Counted from the stretch's first letter, positions 1 through 9,110 are shown. The stretch is DNA of 64,000 nt from Bradyrhizobium elkanii USDA 76 (GCF_023278185.1 NZ_CP066356.1:3588001-3652000), one strand, 5' to 3'. The notes: generated by a model not told the origin, from the sequence alone. Made by a program: numbers and translations.

Positions 1-4
1 TGCG

Positions 5-508
5 TCAGAGCGTGCGGCTGACCGCGATCGGCGTCATGTTGCGCGGGCCCGGCGTGGCGCGCTGTCCGCTTGCGGTGTAGGTGTTCGGAATGTTGCGGCG
101 CTGCACCTCGGCATTGACGCCGCGCACGATGCCTTCGGAGACGGCGTGCGCGGTCGCAAGCACGGTCAGATTGACCTGCAGCATGGCGCGGAACGTCTCG
201 TGATGCCGGCGCAACGTCGCGAGCAGCTCGGGATCGGTCTGCGACAGCATCTTCTGCATCGATTTCAGGTGCTCGACCGCGAGCATATAGCGCCGCGACA
301 GCTCCGACTTCTGCGGCTCGAGCTGCATGCCCTCGCGGATCTTGCCCGCGCGGACGAACTCGGTCTCCTGCTCGATCACGGCGAGCAGGCCGCTCATCAC
401 TTCGGTCAGTTCGTTGGCGAGACGCGCGACGTCCGGCGGCGTCGACGTCGCGGACCGCGCGGCGGAGGCGGATGCTACTGGCCGCGGCTGCTGTGGACGC
501 TGGTTCAT
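5..508 (-). CDS. FlgN-like flagellar protein (putative export chaperone)
   Basis: 167 aa, mostly helical, rich in Gln, Arg and Ala, with a long amphipathic central region (about residues 30-120) as in FlgN-type chaperones that hold hook-associated proteins before export. It lies directly downstream of the flgJ-like gene on the same strand, with a 20-base gap. I start it at 508 because AGGAG lies about 10 bases upstream. The open frame runs to 643 but that part lies inside the flgJ-like gene. The FlgN assignment rests on position and general character; no catalytic or signature motif is visible, so 'conserved flagellar protein of unknown function' is the alternative. Confidence 0.7.
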   Translation of the reverse strand: MNQRPQQPRPVASASAARSATSTPPDVARLANELTEVMSGLLAVIEQETEFVRAGKIREGMQLEPQKSELSRRYMLAVEHLKSMQKMLSQTDPELLATLRRHHETFRAMLQVNLTVLATAHAVSEGIVRGVNAEVQRRNIPNTYTASGQRATPGPRNMTPIAVSRTL

Positions 509-528
509 CGCGCTGCTCCTTTGAAATC

Positions 529-885
529 CTAGCTCTTGTTCGCCTGCTGCAGGATCAGCGAGCGGAACACTTCGTTGGAAATGCCGACGCCGCCGGCCTT
601 GGCAAAATTCTTCGAGTATTCGTCGGTCAGCATCGACCGCCATGCGCCGGTGCCGACGGTGTCGCCGTACGGGCCGTCACCCTTCAGGCCGGTCGTCATC
701 TGCGAGAACATCGAGTTGAGGAACATCGATTCGAAATCGGTCGCGGTCGCCTTCGCCTTGACGGCTTGCTGCGGCGTCACCTTCTTCAGCGCGTCCTGCA
801 GCACGGGATCGGGGCGGCCGTTGAACATCGGCATCAACGCCTTGTTCGGCATGCTGCCGGTGGTGCTGTTGATCAGGCTCGCCAT
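529..885 (-). CDS. flgJ: Flagellar rod-binding protein, FlgJ N-terminal type (CheL-like)
   Basis: 118 aa. It carries the rod-binding domain (FESMFLNSMFSQM at about 51-63; DEYSKNFAKAGGVGI at about 88-102) found at the N terminus of FlgJ, but has no muramidase domain. Such short forms are usual in alphaproteobacteria, where a separate enzyme opens the peptidoglycan. The ATG overlaps the flgI stop (TGATG), so the two are translationally coupled. It probably caps or scaffolds the growing rod in the periplasm. Confidence 0.88.
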   Translation of the reverse strand: MASLINSTTGSMPNKALMPMFNGRPDPVLQDALKKVTPQQAVKAKATATDFESMFLNSMFSQMTTGLKGDGPYGDTVGTGAWRSMLTDEYSKNFAKAGGVGISNEVFRSLILQQANKS

Positions 886-2009
886 CACATCACCTCGATG
901 TCGGCTTCGATCGCGCCGGCGGCCTTGATCGCCTGCAGGATGCTGATGAGGTCGCGCGGTCCGATGCCGAGGCCGTTGAGGCCGTCGACCAGCTGCTGCA
1001 GCGAGACGCCGTCCTTGACCACGGCGAACTTCTTGCCGTCCTCGCTGACGCCGACGCTGGTGCGCGGTGTCACGACCGTTCGGCCGCGCGACAGCGGATT
1101 GGGCTGGCTGACCTGCGGACTCTCGGAGATCGAGACGGTGAGATTGCCCTGCGCGACGGCGACGGTGGCGACGCGAACGTCGCGGCCCATCACGATGATG
1201 CCGGAGCGCTCGTCGATCACGATCTTGGCCACGAGATCGGGATCGACCTGCAGCTGTTCGATCTCGGTCAGGAAGGCGACGACGTTGCCCTTGAACTCCG
1301 TCGGGATCGCAAGCTGCACCGTGGAGGGATCGATCGGCTCGGCGGTCTTGACGCCGAGATAGTCGTTGACCGCGGCGGCGATCCGCTTGGCGGTGGTGAA
1401 GTCGGCGTTGCGCAGCGCGAGGCGCACATTGGGCAGGCGGTTGAGCGCGAACTCGATCTCGCGCTCGATGATGGCGCCGTTGGCGATCCGGCCGACGGTC
1501 GGCACGCCGCGCACGACGCTGGCGGCGGCGCCTTCGGCCGCGAAGCCGGCGACCGCCACCGATCCCTGCGCCACCGCGTAGACATTGCCGTCGGCGCCGA
1601 GCAGGGGGGTGACGAGCAGGGTGCCGCCCTGCAGGTTCTTGGCATCGCCGAGCGCGGAGACGGTGACGTCCATGCGCGTGCCCTGGGTGCCGAACGCCGG
1701 CAGATTGCCGGTCACCATCACGGCAGCGACGTTGCCGGTGCGGATGGTGGCGCCGCGGATGTTGACGCCCATGCGCTCGAGCATCGCCTGCAGCGATTGC
1801 TTGGTGAAGGGGATGTTGTTCAGCGTGTCGCCGGTGCCGTTGAGGCCGACCACGAGGCCGTAGCCGATCAGCTGGTTCTGGCGCACGCCTTCGATATTGG
1901 CGAGATCCTTGATCCGCGACGTCGCGGCAGCCGGCATGACGGAGGCCGCCAGCGCCAGCAGCGCGGCGCAGGTCACTCCGAACAGATTTGCGATGCGGAT
2001 GCCGGGCAT
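885..2009 (-). CDS. flgI: Flagellar P-ring protein FlgI
   Basis: 374 aa, a normal FlgI length. An N-terminal signal peptide (hydrophobic stretch ending near SVMPAAA) is followed by the typical start of the mature protein, SRIKDLANIEGVRQNQLIGY, and the conserved GLNGTGDT motif. FlgI forms the periplasmic P ring around the rod. I choose the ATG at 2009 because GGGGAG precedes it and the signal peptide then starts at residue 1; an upstream in-frame ATG at 2057 would add 16 unlikely residues. It leads a flgI-flgJ-flgN operon behind a sigma-54-type promoter at 2080-2095. Confidence 0.97.
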   Translation of the reverse strand: MPGIRIANLFGVTCAALLALAASVMPAAATSRIKDLANIEGVRQNQLIGYGLVVGLNGTGDTLNNIPFTKQSLQAMLERMGVNIRGATIRTGNVAAVMVTGNLPAFGTQGTRMDVTVSALGDAKNLQGGTLLVTPLLGADGNVYAVAQGSVAVAGFAAEGAAASVVRGVPTVGRIANGAIIEREIEFALNRLPNVRLALRNADFTTAKRIAAAVNDYLGVKTAEPIDPSTVQLAIPTEFKGNVVAFLTEIEQLQVDPDLVAKIVIDERSGIIVMGRDVRVATVAVAQGNLTVSISESPQVSQPNPLSRGRTVVTPRTSVGVSEDGKKFAVVKDGVSLQQLVDGLNGLGIGPRDLISILQAIKAAGAIEADIEVM

Positions 2010-2072
2010 CCCGATGCTCCCCTCGAACTGAACTCGCGGAGCGCGCGACACTCCCATGACGGCGATCCGCCA

Positions 2073-2080
2073 TTAACCAT
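2073..2080 (+). promoter_or_regulatory. CtrA-type half-site TTAACCAT upstream of flgI
   Basis: The octamer TTAACCAT, a half-site form reported for CtrA in Caulobacter, abuts the sigma-54 promoter of flgI. The same octamer occurs upstream of fliX (2223) and fliL (58520). Binding is inferred. Confidence 0.4.
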
Positions 2081-2095
2081 GCGAGCTGCGTGCCA
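2080..2095 (-). promoter_or_regulatory. Sigma-54 promoter of flgI
   Basis: The minus strand reads TGGCACGCAGCTCGCA, with the GG-N10-GC spacing of RpoN -24/-12 promoters and the consensus TGGCAC half. It lies about 70 bases upstream of the flgI start, which fits a class II/III flagellar promoter. Confidence 0.7.
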
Positions 2096-2181
2096 CTTCG
2101 CTTCGCTTGAGCAATGTCTTGATATATTTATCGAAATTGTCGGGTCGTCATTTTCCTCGGGTTCGCCAGGGAGCGCGAAAC

Positions 2182-2207
2182 TGCCGCGCGGCGGCAGAAA
2201 TTGCCGG
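2182..2207 (-). promoter_or_regulatory. ftr-like palindromic enhancer for FlbD-type activator
   Basis: The minus strand reads CCCGGCAATTTCTGCCG followed by a second CTGCCG-type arm (CGCGCGGCAG). Paired CCCGGCA/TGCCG arms resemble the ftr sites bound by FlbD in Caulobacter. It sits about 100 bases from the sigma-54 promoter, the usual enhancer distance, between flgI and fliX. Confidence 0.4.
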
Positions 2208-2222
2208 GTCGTTTACGCGCCG

Positions 2223-2230
2223 TTAACCAT
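2223..2230 (+). promoter_or_regulatory. CtrA-type half-site TTAACCAT upstream of fliX
   Basis: TTAACCAT lies 45 bases before the fliX ATG, the same octamer as at 2073 and 58520. Confidence 0.4.
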
Positions 2231-2274
2231 AAAACGGCGATGCTCGGCCCATTCAGGCCTGCGGGATCACGACG

Positions 2275-2688
2275 ATGCGCATCTACGGACCGAACGGCAC
2301 CACGCTTGGCACGTCCACCGGCGCCACGCGCCGCACCTCGTCGAGCGGCTTCTCGTTGCCGGATGCGACGACCGCTCAGGAGGAAGTTCGCTCCACCGCG
2401 GCGCCGAAGGCCGCCGCCAGCCTCGATGCGCTGCTCGCGCTGCAAGGCGTCGAGGACCCGACCGAACGCCGCAAGCGCTCAGTCGCCCGCGGCAAGGGCG
2501 CGCTCGACGTGCTCGATGCGCTCAAGCTCGGACTGCTGTCCGGCAATTTCGATTCCTCCACGGTGAACCGGCTGCGTGACGCCGCGGCGAGCCTGAAGGA
2601 ATCCTCCGGCGACCCCGGCCTCGATGCCGTGCTCGGCGAGATCGAACTGCGCGTCGAGGTCGAACTCGCCAAGGCCGGGCAATACTAG
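2275..2688 (+). CDS. fliX: Flagellar assembly regulator FliX
   Basis: 137 aa. It shows the FliX features: an N-terminal MRIYGPNG start, a Ser/Thr-rich linker, the LDALLALQGVED block (about 48-59), the region LDVLDALKLGLLSG (about 80-93), and a helical C terminus. In Caulobacter FliX couples early basal-body assembly to activity of the sigma-54 activator FlbD. Divergent from flgI, it shares an intergenic region with a sigma-54 promoter and ftr-like palindrome, so it probably regulates its own neighbours. Confidence 0.92.
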   Translation: MRIYGPNGTTLGTSTGATRRTSSSGFSLPDATTAQEEVRSTAAPKAAASLDALLALQGVEDPTERRKRSVARGKGALDVLDALKLGLLSGNFDSSTVNRLRDAAASLKESSGDPGLDAVLGEIELRVEVELAKAGQY

Positions 2689-2745
2689 GCTCCTCTCGAT
2701 CAACTCACCTGTCCCACGCCGCCAGTGCCTTCAGGCGCCGGTGCC

Positions 2746-3132
2746 TCAGGCCGCCAGCGCCTTGCGCTGCGCGTCGTAGCGGCGTTGTGCAGCCAGCACA
2801 TCCTTCAGATTCTGTTCGGCCCAGTCGCGCAGCGGATCGACCGCTTCGGCGAGCGTCGATCCGAGCGGCGTGATTGAATACTCCACCGTCACCGGCACCG
2901 TTGCGATCGCCCGGCGGCGCAGCAGCCCGTCGCGCTCCAGGCTCTTCAGCACCTGCGACAGCATCTTCTGCGAGATGCCTTCGATGGCGCGTCGAAGCTG
3001 GTTGAAGCGCATCGGCTCGCCGCGCAGCAGCAGCAGGATCAGCACCGCCCATTTGTCGCCGACCCGGTCGAGGATCTGGCGCGTCGGGCAATTGGCGGCA
3101 TAGGCGTCCGGCTTGAGGCTCGTGGCTTTCAT
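2746..3132 (-). CDS. HxlR-family winged-helix transcriptional regulator
   Basis: 128 aa. It has the HxlR signature: Cys14 in NCPTRQILDRVGDKWAVLIL, then RFNQLRRAIEGISQKMLSQVLKSLE (winged helix) and the TVEYSITPLG wing. The family binds DNA as dimers, often sensing electrophiles or oxidants through cysteines. It is divergent from the reductase at 3237, with 104 bases between, which is the usual arrangement for a regulator and its target. Confidence 0.92.
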   Translation of the reverse strand: MKATSLKPDAYAANCPTRQILDRVGDKWAVLILLLLRGEPMRFNQLRRAIEGISQKMLSQVLKSLERDGLLRRRAIATVPVTVEYSITPLGSTLAEAVDPLRDWAEQNLKDVLAAQRRYDAQRKALAA

Positions 3133-3200
3133 CGCGGTTACTCCGGCGTGATCAGGTGAGGCAAGAGTGCCTTCTTCACACCTACATCCATTTCGCTACC

Positions 3201-3219
3201 TAGTCACCATTGGAAACTA
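3201..3219. promoter_or_regulatory. Candidate HxlR operator
   Basis: TAGT-N11-ACTA, an imperfect inverted repeat lying 18 bases before the ATG of the reductase gene in the divergent intergenic region. Weak evidence; position and dyad only. Confidence 0.3.
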
Positions 3220-3236
3220 TCAATCGGAGACTTGAG

Positions 3237-3848
3237 ATGAAGATCGCCATCGCCGGCGCGTCCGGCCAGGCCGGCTCGCGCATCACGGCGGAACTCGCCC
3301 GCCGTGGCCACGCCGTCACCGCCATCGCCCGCAACCCGGAGAAGATCGCCAGCGTGCCCAATGTCACTGCCTGCAAGGGGGACGCGAACGACCAGGCCGC
3401 CCTGGCCGCGTTGTGGGTCGGCCACGATGCCGCGATCAGTTCGATCCATTTCCTGGTCAGCGATCCCGCCAAGCTGATCGGGGCTGCCAAGGCATCCGGG
3501 GTCGGCCGCTATCTCGTGGTCGGCGGCGCCGGCAGCCTCGAGGTGGCGCCGGGGGTCCGCCTGGTGACCACCCCCAACTTTCCGCCCCAATACAGGGCCG
3601 AGGCCTCCAAGGGGGCTGAGTTCCTCGACCTGCTGCGCCAGGAGAAGGACCTGAACTGGACCTTTTTGTCGCCCTCGGTGCTGTTTGTGGCCGGCGAGCG
3701 GACCGGCAAGTTCCGCCTCGGGACCGACCAGCTTCTGACCGCCCCAGACGGCAAAAGCTCGATCTCGTTCGAGGATTTCGCAGTTGCACTCGCCGACGAA
3801 ATCGAGCGTCCGGCCCATATCCGCCGGCGTTTCACGGTCGGTTATTGA
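3237..3848 (+). CDS. NAD(P)-binding reductase (NmrA/SDR-like, atypical)
   Basis: 203 aa. The N terminus MKIAIAGASGQAGSRI is a Rossmann fold with a GxxGxxG nucleotide motif, then a mostly alpha/beta fold matching 'NAD(P)H-binding' proteins of the NmrA-like atypical SDR group. The typical YxxxK of classical SDRs is not clear. GGAG precedes the ATG at 3237, so the upstream in-frame ATG at 3210 was not used. Expression is probably controlled by the divergent HxlR gene. Substrate unknown; quinone or electrophile reduction is a guess from the pairing. Confidence 0.85.
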   Translation: MKIAIAGASGQAGSRITAELARRGHAVTAIARNPEKIASVPNVTACKGDANDQAALAALWVGHDAAISSIHFLVSDPAKLIGAAKASGVGRYLVVGGAGSLEVAPGVRLVTTPNFPPQYRAEASKGAEFLDLLRQEKDLNWTFLSPSVLFVAGERTGKFRLGTDQLLTAPDGKSSISFEDFAVALADEIERPAHIRRRFTVGY

Positions 3849-4013
3849 GGGGGCAGGGCCGTCCCCGGGCAGGGCGGATAAGTTTGCCTGTGCAAGGCCT
3901 TGGGGGCGGCCCGCCTTTCGCGGTGGCAGATATTGTCTGTCACATGACGTGGCTATATAAGGCGCCGCGCGGAGGGGTTGTGTTCCCTCCGCCTGACAGG
4001 GACATGGCTGCCT

Positions 4014-4424
4014 TTGGAAAAGCTGAAGAACTACCGGCCGACTGAAAAAGAGCCTTTCATGAATGAGCGGCAGCGCGATTATTTCCGCGCCAAGCTGCTG
4101 GCCTGGAAGGATGAGATCCTCCGCGAATCGAAGGTCACGTTGCAGACGTTGCAGGAAGAGAACGTCAATCATCCCGACCTCGCGGACCGAGCGTCCTCGG
4201 AAACCGACCGCGCGATCGAACTTCGTGCCCGCGACCGTCAGCGCAAGCTGATCTCCAAGATCGACGCGGCACTCCAGCGCATCGAAGACAACACCTACGG
4301 CTATTGCGAAGAGACCGGTGAACCGATCTCGCTGAAGCGGCTCGAAGCCCGCCCGATCGCAACGCTGTCGGTGGAGGCGCAGGAACGCCACGAGAAGCGC
4401 GAGAAGGTCTATCGCGACGAATAG
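4014..4424 (+). CDS. dksA: DksA/TraR-family RNA polymerase-binding protein
   Basis: 136 aa from a TTG start. The coiled-coil region begins at FMNERQRDYFRAKLLAWKDE, has DLADRASSETDRAIELRARDR with acidic residues near the coil tip, and ends in a degenerate zinc finger (YGYCEETGEPISLKRLEARP) in which only one cysteine of the usual four remains. Homologues keep the NYRPTEKEPF segment, so the start must lie before the ATG at 4059; TTG at 4014 has AGGGA upstream. DksA-type proteins modulate transcription initiation, often with ppGpp. It stands alone. Cys loss is common in rhizobial members. Confidence 0.9.
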   Translation: MEKLKNYRPTEKEPFMNERQRDYFRAKLLAWKDEILRESKVTLQTLQEENVNHPDLADRASSETDRAIELRARDRQRKLISKIDAALQRIEDNTYGYCEETGEPISLKRLEARPIATLSVEAQERHEKREKVYRDE

Positions 4425-4662
4425 TGGTGACGGATCGCCACGGATTGCTACCGGCGCGTACCGGTTGTACGTTCGCGCCGCCATGATGACACGCACTCTC
4501 AACATCGCTTCGGTGTTTTTCCTGGGCTGATCCCGCTTCCTTATGGAAGCGCTGAGCGGCCCCACGAGCTTTCGCTCCTGGGATTCCAGTGAAACCGAAT
4601 GAGCCGGTCAGGTTCCGCGCATCGCGGAGCAGCGATGGCCGGCGACAGTTTGAGAGACAATC

Positions 4663-5469
4663 ATGACCCCTCGAAACGACCCGCGTGCGCTTGACGGCGC
4701 GCAGATCGAGCAATTCATCCAACAGGGCTTTGTCCGGATCGACAGCGCCTTTCCCCGGGAACTCGCCGACCTGGGACGCGCCATCATGTGGCGTGATCTG
4801 CCGTGCAGCGAGCACGACCCTTTGACCTGGACCCAACCGGTGATCCGGCTGCCGGGCTACGGCGGTACGCCGTTTCGCGAAGCGATCAACACGCCGCTGC
4901 TGCACCGGGCGTTCGATCAGATCGCCGGTCCCGGCCGCTGGCGCCCGCGCGACGACATCGGAACCTTTCCGGTGCGCTTCCCGCATCCGGACGATCCCGG
5001 CGATGCCGGCTGGCACATCGACGTCAGCTTCCCCGGCCACGATTGCGACCCGAACGAGCGCAGCGACTTCTCCGCCTGGCGGGCCAACGTCGTCTCGCGC
5101 GGCCGGGCGCTGTTGCTGCTGTTCCTGTTCTCCGACGTCGGCGAGAACGACGCGCCGACCCGGATCAGGGTCGGCTCGCACCTTCCGATGGCCCGCTACC
5201 TCGCGCCGGCGGGCGAAGCCGGGCGCGCACGCATGGTGCTCGACGATGTCGGCGCCGACTGCGAGGTCGCGCTCGCGACCGGTGAGGCCGGCACGGTCTA
5301 TCTGTGTCATCCGTTGCTGGTGCATGCCGCGCAGAAGCATCGCGGCACGACGCCGCGCTTCATGGCCCAGCCGTCGCTCGTTGCCGGCGAGCCGTACCGG
5401 CTGGAACGTGCGGATGGTGCGTATTCGCCGGTCGAGATCGCGATCCGGCAGGCGCTTGGCATGGGGTGA
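4663..5469 (+). CDS. Phytanoyl-CoA dioxygenase family protein
   Basis: 268 aa. Fe(II)/2-oxoglutarate oxygenase-like fold: HID (in GWHIDVSF, about 121-128) gives the iron-binding His-x-Asp, and HPLLVHAAQKHRGTTPRF (about 221-238) supplies the distal His and the Arg that would hold 2-oxoglutarate. The N terminus (QQGFVRIDSAFP) matches PhyH proteins. Substrate unknown. It is followed by a hydratase gene, but a 200-base gap argues against tight coupling. Confidence 0.82.
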   Translation: MTPRNDPRALDGAQIEQFIQQGFVRIDSAFPRELADLGRAIMWRDLPCSEHDPLTWTQPVIRLPGYGGTPFREAINTPLLHRAFDQIAGPGRWRPRDDIGTFPVRFPHPDDPGDAGWHIDVSFPGHDCDPNERSDFSAWRANVVSRGRALLLLFLFSDVGENDAPTRIRVGSHLPMARYLAPAGEAGRARMVLDDVGADCEVALATGEAGTVYLCHPLLVHAAQKHRGTTPRFMAQPSLVAGEPYRLERADGAYSPVEIAIRQALGMG

Positions 5470-5674
5470 GGCGCAGCACCTGCTCGGCTGGCGCCCGCGC
5501 GGCAATGAGGAGATGATCGTCGCGACCGCGAAGAGCCTGATCCGGCTCGGCCTCGTCAAGGCCTGACGGCAGCTCCCGTCCAGCGTGCTTGCCAGACGCG
5601 TCGGCGAGTGCTGAATTGCAGCGAGCAGACGGAGGCGCCACCGCGCCGCCGAGAACACCAGGGAGGCTGCGCAG

Positions 5675-6460
5675 ATGGATCGGGTCCTCGCGGCCGCAAA
5701 GGCGATCGCCAGCGCGCGTCGCAGCCGGGCGCCGCTCAAGGCGCTTCCGAAGGACGTCGTGCCGCGCGACGAGGCCGAAGGCTATCAGGTGCAGTACGCG
5801 CTGCACGCTCTGATGCAGCCACACGTGGGCAGCCTCGTCGGCTACAAGATCGGCTGCACCAGCGCGGTGATGCAGGAATATATCAACATCCCGCACCCCT
5901 GCGGTGGTGGTGTGTTCGAGAAGGTCGTGCATGACAGCGGCGTGCAGCTGCCGGCGGCCGAGTTCGTCCATGTCGGCGTCGAGTGCGAGATCGCGGTGCG
6001 GCTCGCCCGCGATCTCGCTCCCAGCGAGGCGCCGTTCACCGCCGAATGGGTCGCGGAAGCGATCGATGCCTACTATCCCGCGATCGAGATCGTTGACGAC
6101 CGCTACGTCAAATGGGAGACGCTGGGTGCGCCGACGCTCATTGCCGACGACTTCTTCGCCGCGGGCTGCGTGCTCGGGGAGGCGGTGCCTCGCATCAACA
6201 TGCCCGATCTGCGCGCGGTCGCGGGACGCGCGATCGTCAACGGCAAGGAAGAAGGCCGCGGCACCGGCGCCGACGTGCTCGGGCATCCCCACAACGCGCT
6301 CGCCTGGCTCGCCAATCATCTCGCCACTGAAGGCCGTGGCCTGCACGCCGGCCAGATCGTGCTGACCGGCAGCCTGGTCAAGACGGTGTGGCTGAAGGCG
6401 GGCGACACGGTCGTGATGGAGCTCGACGGTCTCGGCAAGGTGGAAGCGACCTTCACCTGA
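5675..6460 (+). CDS. 2-keto-4-pentenoate hydratase-like (FAH superfamily)
   Basis: 261 aa, usual for MhpD/DmpE-type hydratases. It has the metal-binding E-x-E (VGVECEIAVRLARDL, about 99-113), the IEIVDDRY block (about 137-144) and GKVEATF at the C terminus. Family members hydrate 2-hydroxypenta-2,4-dienoate in aromatic meta-cleavage pathways, but no other meta-pathway gene is nearby. It could equally be a 2-oxo acid decarboxylase or a fumarylpyruvate-type hydrolase. Confidence 0.85.
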   Translation: MDRVLAAAKAIASARRSRAPLKALPKDVVPRDEAEGYQVQYALHALMQPHVGSLVGYKIGCTSAVMQEYINIPHPCGGGVFEKVVHDSGVQLPAAEFVHVGVECEIAVRLARDLAPSEAPFTAEWVAEAIDAYYPAIEIVDDRYVKWETLGAPTLIADDFFAAGCVLGEAVPRINMPDLRAVAGRAIVNGKEEGRGTGADVLGHPHNALAWLANHLATEGRGLHAGQIVLTGSLVKTVWLKAGDTVVMELDGLGKVEATFT

Positions 6461-6495
6461 GGCGACGTTGGGCGAGCTTGCCGCCACATAAAGAT

Positions 6496-6647
6496 GTCGT
6501 TCCTGCCTAGTGCGCAATTGCGCACGGGAGCAGGGACCCATAACCACGAGTGCTGATTGTTGCACGGCGCCGGAACGACGAGCGCGGTTCACGACGGCCG
6601 CCGCGGAGTATGGGTCCGGCTTTCGCCTGCTTTCGCAGGGACGACAC
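6496..6647. repeat. Paired inverted REP element
   Basis: Two inverted REP arms: GTCGTTCCTGC...AGCAGGGACCCATA on the left and TATGGGTCC...GCAGGGACGACAC on the right, about 70 bases apart. The left arm also holds a perfect 16-bp palindrome (6510-6525). The right arm has the same design as the REP at 7748-7774. Non-coding. Confidence 0.7.
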
Positions 6648-6659
6648 CGAGTGCGATGT

Positions 6660-7424
6660 TCACCTGACTTTCACATCGCCGGCCGTTTTGGCGTCGGTGA
6701 CCAGCTCGACCTTGCCGTCGGTCAGCCGATAGACCGCGCCGACCACCCTGAGCTTGCCCTGATCGACCGCGGCGCTGAGGATCGGCGTCGCCGATTTCAG
6801 CTTCGCGACGTTGTCGATGACGTTCTGCCTGATGGCGTTGGCGAGCCGGTCGCCTCCCTTGCCCTCGGTCGCCTTCACCGCCGGTGCGATCGCATTGACC
6901 AGCGAGGGCAGATGGCCGGGCAGGGTGGTGTTGTCCTTTAGCGACCTGATGGCGGCGTCGACCGCCCCGCAGCTGTCGTGGCCGAGCACCATGAACAGCG
7001 GCACGTTGAGCACGGCCGATGCATATTCCAGGCTCGCGATGGTCTCGTCGCTGGCGAAATTGCCGGCGACGCGGCAGACGAACAGATCGCCGCGGCCGGT
7101 GTCGAACGCGTATTCCGGTGCGATGCGGGAGTCCGCGCAACTCAGGATGCCGGCGAACGGATTCTGTCCGCCGGCCAGCGCCTCGCGCTCGTGCTTGAAA
7201 TCATGCCGCCGCGAGACGCCTTCGACATAGCGGAGATTGCCCTTGACCAGCCGGTCCAGCGCCGCGTCCGGCGCCAGCACATTCTGCGGCTTCGGCGGCG
7301 ATTTGGTTTCCTTGGCGGAAACCGGCGGCGCGAGGGCGAGGCTGGCGGCGGTGCAGGCCGCGGCAGCGAGGAAGCGGCGCCGGGAGGTCTGGGTGGGAGC
7401 TGCGATTTCGCAAAGCTGGCACAT
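6660..7424 (-). CDS. TAT-exported beta-class carbonic anhydrase
   Basis: 254 aa from the ATG at 7424 (ACGGAG upstream). A twin-arginine signal (SRRRFLAAAACTAASLALAPP) predicts periplasmic export. The mature part has the beta-carbonic anhydrase zinc site: Cys and Asp-Arg in LSCADSRIAPE, and His-x2-Cys in GHDSCGAVDAA. It interconverts CO2 and bicarbonate. Exported beta enzymes are known but less usual than cytoplasmic ones. It ends inside a REP-rich gap and has no operon partner. Confidence 0.92.
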   Translation of the reverse strand: MCQLCEIAAPTQTSRRRFLAAAACTAASLALAPPVSAKETKSPPKPQNVLAPDAALDRLVKGNLRYVEGVSRRHDFKHEREALAGGQNPFAGILSCADSRIAPEYAFDTGRGDLFVCRVAGNFASDETIASLEYASAVLNVPLFMVLGHDSCGAVDAAIRSLKDNTTLPGHLPSLVNAIAPAVKATEGKGGDRLANAIRQNVIDNVAKLKSATPILSAAVDQGKLRVVGAVYRLTDGKVELVTDAKTAGDVKVR

Positions 7425-7569
7425 CAAAAATCTCCGTAAAATTATCCGGGAATAGCAATCGCGTCCGTGCAAAGGTTGTAGATCATGCGCTGTGCCACCG
7501 CAACGATGTGGTTTCGCGCGCTCGGAGCCATCAAGTTCGCTGTCGTCTCTGCGAAACCAGCAGAACCGT

Positions 7570-7712
7570 CATCCTGAGGCGCGCCAACGTTTCCGCGCGA
7601 AGCGCGGCCCGATGACAGGCTCCGCGCAACTTGAAGGATCGACGCCATCCTTCGAGGCTCGCTGCGCTCGCATCTCCAGCGGCAAAGGCGAAGCCCTTGC
7701 GCCGGCATGACG
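7570..7712. repeat. Dispersed intergenic repeat
   Basis: Begins CCGTCATCCTGAGGCGCG and contains the CTTGAAGGAT/ATCCTTCGAGGCTCGCTGCG inverted segments, ending near GGCATGACGG. This is the style of a dispersed non-coding repeat common in Bradyrhizobium-type genomes. No credible gene lies in 7425-8009 apart from the IS element parts. Confidence 0.5.
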
Positions 7713-7747
7713 GTATTCGCGTTGTGCGTTGCGGCTCTCTGCATGCG

Positions 7748-7774
7748 TCGTCCCGGCGAAGGCCGGACCCATAC
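7748..7774 (-). repeat. Intact REP copy next to the IS110 insertion
   Basis: 27 bp; its reverse complement differs by one base from the REP rebuilt by joining 7840-7848 to 8960-8977, i.e. with the IS element removed. It is the sister arm of the interrupted REP. Confidence 0.8.
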
Positions 7775-7860
7775 GCCGCGGCGGACATCGTAGGCGGGAC
7801 TCGTCATTGCAACAGCGCTTAACAATTTGCTTCGGTGGTTATGGGTCCCTGTGTCTTGGA

Positions 7861-8951
<1,091 letters not shown>

Positions 8952-8959
8952 CAGTTGCC

Positions 8960-8977
8960 GGCCTGCGCCGGGACGAC
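8960..8977 (+). repeat. Right half of the REP interrupted by IS110
   Basis: GGCCTGCGCCGGGACGAC continues the left half TATGGGTCC at 7840-7848 across the insertion. Confidence 0.75.
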
Positions 8978-9094
8978 ACTGAGTGTGTTGCGCTGTCGGT
9001 GCTCAAAGCTTCGCATTCTCGCGAGATGATTTGCCCGAGCTTTGCTCTTCGTGCCGCCCTGAGTTGCCCGACGGGCCGACATCGGCGCCACCGG

Positions 9095-9110
9095 ATAACC
9101 CGCGGGTTAT
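9095..9110. promoter_or_regulatory. Perfect 16-bp palindrome, ArsR operator candidate
   Basis: ATAACCCGCGGGTTAT, of form ATAACC-N4-GGTTAT, 147 bases before the ArsR gene. The same form recurs at 9232-9247. The rest of 8978-9256 holds no convincing gene. Confidence 0.55.

Noticed and set aside
529..2073. 514-aa open frame overlapping flgI and flgJ
   Set aside because: Only its last 118 codons are the real flgJ-like gene; the rest is an Arg/Pro-rich out-of-frame reading of flgI.
5470..5566. Frameshifted C terminus of the dioxygenase-like gene
   Set aside because: A different frame stays open for 32 codons past the stop, but the protein already has all catalytic residues and a natural end, so no frameshift is needed.
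3204..5739. Long minus-strand frames (453 and 524 aa) opposite the reductase, DksA-like and dioxygenase genes
   Set aside because: Typical GC-rich antisense frames, full of Arg/Gly/Pro, with no motif; the plus-strand genes are well supported.
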